Source: Paraspadella gotoi (lineage: Eukaryota > Chaetognatha). Taken from it: 64,000 nucleotides of DNA. This document shows positions 62,379 to 64,000 of this stretch, in pieces. Under the pieces are notes generated by a model. That model was given only the letters and a program-made list of their open reading frames with translations. It searched no databases and had not been told where the DNA came from. Each line of letters begins with the position of its first letter. The stretch's first letter is position 1. Both the position numbers and the translations under genes were made by a program. Where the stretch lies: NCBI GenBank assembly GCA_051294375.1, contig CM119263.1:4786360-4850359 (forward strand), in the 5' to 3' direction.

Positions 62379-62525
62379 ATGTCGGCGCAAAAAAAAAATA
62401 TGGCGACCAAACCAGATGGCGCTGCCGAGAATGAAAACAAAATGGCGACGGCGACAGAGAAAGAAACTAATATTAAATTTGGAGAAATAAAATATATACA
62501 TTTATGCATCCATAAATTTATTTAG
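62379..62525 (+). CDS. Small open frame with repeated ATGGCGAC words
   Basis: ATG at 62379, with an in-frame TAG upstream, opens 48 codons: MSAQKKNMATKPDGAAENEN, then KMATATEKETNIKFGEIK and a short tail to TAG. The start region is a plausible N-terminus and the ATGGCGAC words resemble YY1 elements. No donor or domain is seen, and the last third is AT-rich. Plus strand, inside the TIA-like intron. Confidence 0.22.
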   Translation: MSAQKKNMATKPDGAAENENKMATATEKETNIKFGEIKYIHLCIHKFI

Positions 62526-63050
62526 GATTTTATGCCAAGCTGAAAACAACATTATTTTTAACAAAAATTAAATTTTATTATTCCTTCTTCTCAGTAGTAA
62601 TATATATATATATTTTATATATTTTACCAAAACGATTCGTTCAAAAATTGTCATCTGATGTTATCACTTTTCACTTTTCGGGATATCCTTTCGTTTGTTC
62701 CTCCGTCTTTCACGACCTTTCACCGGATCACTTTTATGTATCTACGATTTTCTAATATTCTGTCAACACCAAAGTTTTCAGCGAGATTATATCTCCAGTT
62801 AAACATTTTCCTCGAAAAAAAAAGATTTTCTTTACTTGAATTAAGTTGGAGCCTTTTTTTAAGAGATCTCAATTGAGGAAGAGCAGAGTTTTAACCGGAT
62901 CTAACTCTCTTTTCCAGATAGATGAGAAAGAGAGAAAGAAAGATAGAAAAGATAGAAAGCTTCTTTTCTTGAGAGGCCAAAAACAAAGACGGAAGAAAGA
63001 TCTAATCAAATAGAGAAAGAAATTAATTTAAAAAAAAATTGTCTTATTTC
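62526..63050. other. AT-rich intron sequence, no gene seen
   Basis: Short TATATA tract near 62600-62625. Confidence 0.55.
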
Positions 63051-63250
63051 ACCAACTCCCTCGGCCTCCCCCTCTCTCTTCATCTTTTCTCTCCCTCTCC
63101 CTCTCCCTTTCCCTCCCTCTTCCCTCTACTCACGTGACAGTCCCGAAGGCGGTGAAGGCTTGTTTCAAGTTCCTTTCCCTCTCCCTCCCTCCTCTTCCTT
63201 CCTCCTCCTCTCCCTCCCCCTCTCCCTCTCCTTCCCTCCTCCCTCTCTCC
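63051..63250. repeat. CCCT-rich pyrimidine tract
   Basis: Surrounds the partial exon copy; on the minus strand it is the purine-rich start of the intron after exon A. Confidence 0.85.
63121..63171 (-). pseudogene. Partial duplicate of TIA exon A 3' end with donor
   Basis: These 51 bases are identical to 63248-63298, an offset of 127 bp. They carry the last 38 nt of exon A (from the NLKQ codons to GTV) and the GTGAGT donor. Upstream on the minus strand the sequence is purine-rich GGGAAAGG and offers no AG acceptor next to the copy, so it should not be spliced in. It is either a recent tandem duplication through the CCCT tract or an unmerged assembly overlap. Confidence 0.85.
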
Positions 63251-63260
63251 CTCTACTCAC

Positions 63261-63348
63261 GTGACAGTCCCGAAGGCGGTGAAGGCTTGTTTCAAGTTAT
63301 CGACTTCGACGTCAGGCGCTAAATCCCCGACGAAAACGTGGAATAACT
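63261..63348 (-). CDS. TIA1-like: TIA-1/TIAR-like RNA-binding protein, exon A (start of RRM2, RNP2)
   Basis: Read on the minus strand, this 88-nt exon begins after a CCTCCTCAG acceptor and ends at a GTGAGT donor. Two leading bases complete a codon, then 28 codons follow: LFHVFVGDLAPD (VFVGDL is the RNP2 hexamer), VEVDNLKQ, AFTAFGTV, then AC, which joins the G of the next exon. HVFVGDL followed by the D-L-K-x-A-F-x-x-F-G helix is the signature start of RRM2 in the TIA-1/TIAR/Rox8 family. These are nuclear-cytoplasmic proteins that bind U-rich RNA in splicing and stress-granule control (family knowledge). RRM1 exons should lie at higher coordinates, outside the window or in the gap at 63555-63900. 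The CACGTG spanning the donor is the exon/intron junction, not evidence of an E-box. The 3' part of the exon is repeated at 63121-63171. I cannot tell TIA1 from TIAL1 orthology. Confidence 0.9.
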
Positions 63349-63354
63349 CTGAGG

Positions 63355-63554
63355 AGGGAGAAGGGGAGGTGAAGGAGAGATGGGGGGAGGAAATGGGGAG
63401 AGGAAAAGGAGGAGGAAGGGCATTAGAAAGGGGAAAAGTGAGAAAAATGGGAGGTAGTGGAGGAAGAGGAAAAACGATGAAAGGAGAGCAAAGGAGAGAA
63501 GGGAAAGAAAGAAAGAAGGGGATGGGAGTGAGAAAAGGGAAGGAGGAAAGGATA
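63355..63554. repeat. GGA-rich purine tract before a 346-N gap
   Basis: On the minus strand this is the pyrimidine-rich sequence leading into the exon A acceptor. The gap 63555-63900 and 100 bp of AT-rich sequence end the window. Confidence 0.8.
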
Positions 63555-64000
63555 NNNNNNNNNNNNNNNNNNNNNNNNNNNNNNNNNNNNNNNNNNNNNN
63601 NNNNNNNNNNNNNNNNNNNNNNNNNNNNNNNNNNNNNNNNNNNNNNNNNNNNNNNNNNNNNNNNNNNNNNNNNNNNNNNNNNNNNNNNNNNNNNNNNNNN
63701 NNNNNNNNNNNNNNNNNNNNNNNNNNNNNNNNNNNNNNNNNNNNNNNNNNNNNNNNNNNNNNNNNNNNNNNNNNNNNNNNNNNNNNNNNNNNNNNNNNNN
63801 NNNNNNNNNNNNNNNNNNNNNNNNNNNNNNNNNNNNNNNNNNNNNNNNNNNNNNNNNNNNNNNNNNNNNNNNNNNNNNNNNNNNNNNNNNNNNNNNNNNN
63901 GATGAAAAGAAAAATTGTGAACATTTACCGATTGAACGTCACATACTGCGTTTGTCGGAAAAATCTAAAACATCAAAGTCACAAACAATCAAACATCATT

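Noticed and set aside
63257-63264. CACGTG as an E-box at exon A
   Set aside because: The hexamer is formed by the exon's final CAC meeting the GTGAGT donor, so no regulatory role needs to be assumed.
63929-63964. Possible RRM1-RRM2 linker exon at the right edge (minus strand)
   Set aside because: Exon A needs one leftover base from the preceding exon. In that phase this 36-nt stretch contains a TGA, and other phases give no TIA-like sequence.

Overview
The window is nuclear DNA from a multicellular eukaryote, most likely an invertebrate animal; I cannot place it more closely. Reasons: coding sequence is split into short exons with GT-AG splice sites, introns are very long, and simple-sequence DNA is extremely dense (CT/GA runs almost everywhere, plus GAAA, CAA, GAC/GTC and CCG). 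There are no bacterial-style gene clusters, and I saw no rRNA, tRNA, CRISPR array or virus.

One gene is clear. Three exons on the minus strand encode most of the second RNA-recognition motif (RRM2) of a TIA-1/TIAR/Rox8-type RNA-binding protein: 63261-63348 (RNP2), 18934-19009 (RNP1) and 14139-14216 (end of RRM2, cut by a 25-N gap). Exon phases fit exactly. RRM1 should lie beyond the right edge. RRM3 and the C-terminus were not found to the left. Nearly everything between 19010 and 63260 is therefore one apparent 44-kb intron. Weaker exon-like pieces are listed with low confidence; the best are a minus-strand pair at 28157-28361, a possible terminal exon at 3113-3360 and a short plus-strand start-plus-donor at 33431-33469.

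The second story is assembly structure. Nine gaps are exactly 25 N. Around most of them the same sequence recurs as indel-rich copies: 10.6-16.7 kb (three copies), 24.1-28.6 versus 28.9-33.2 kb, 36.0 versus 37.9 kb, 38.1-42.4 versus 42.5-46.4 kb (partly three copies), and 46.4-49.9 versus 50.4-53.7 kb. At two 25-N gaps (34.4 and 58.5 kb) the copies are inverted, as expected of long reads that run back through an unremoved hairpin adapter. The simplest reading is gap filling with uncorrected long reads, so the intron is probably shorter than it appears and many apparent repeats and small ORFs here are not real. Larger N gaps lie at 6742-7051, 8330-8711, 12936-13115, 13498-13668, 23231-23291, 32832-33022, 33216-33355, 54993-55489, 56211-56453, 56770-57127, 57246-57503, 58073-58360 and 63555-63900.

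Region by region: 0-10 kb holds a GC-rich block, AT-rich spacer, two foldback hairpins and microsatellites. 10-17 kb is a triplicated GTC-rich block with the third TIA exon. 17-24 kb has minisatellites, the RNP1 exon, a CpG-rich block and a CACGTG cluster. 24-54 kb is the main zone of noisy duplications, with one 765-bp mobile-element-like insertion and a strong 88-nt hairpin. 54-64 kb carries minisatellites, including a 26-bp array flanked by CRE-type motifs, several gaps and the first TIA exon with a partial duplicate beside it.
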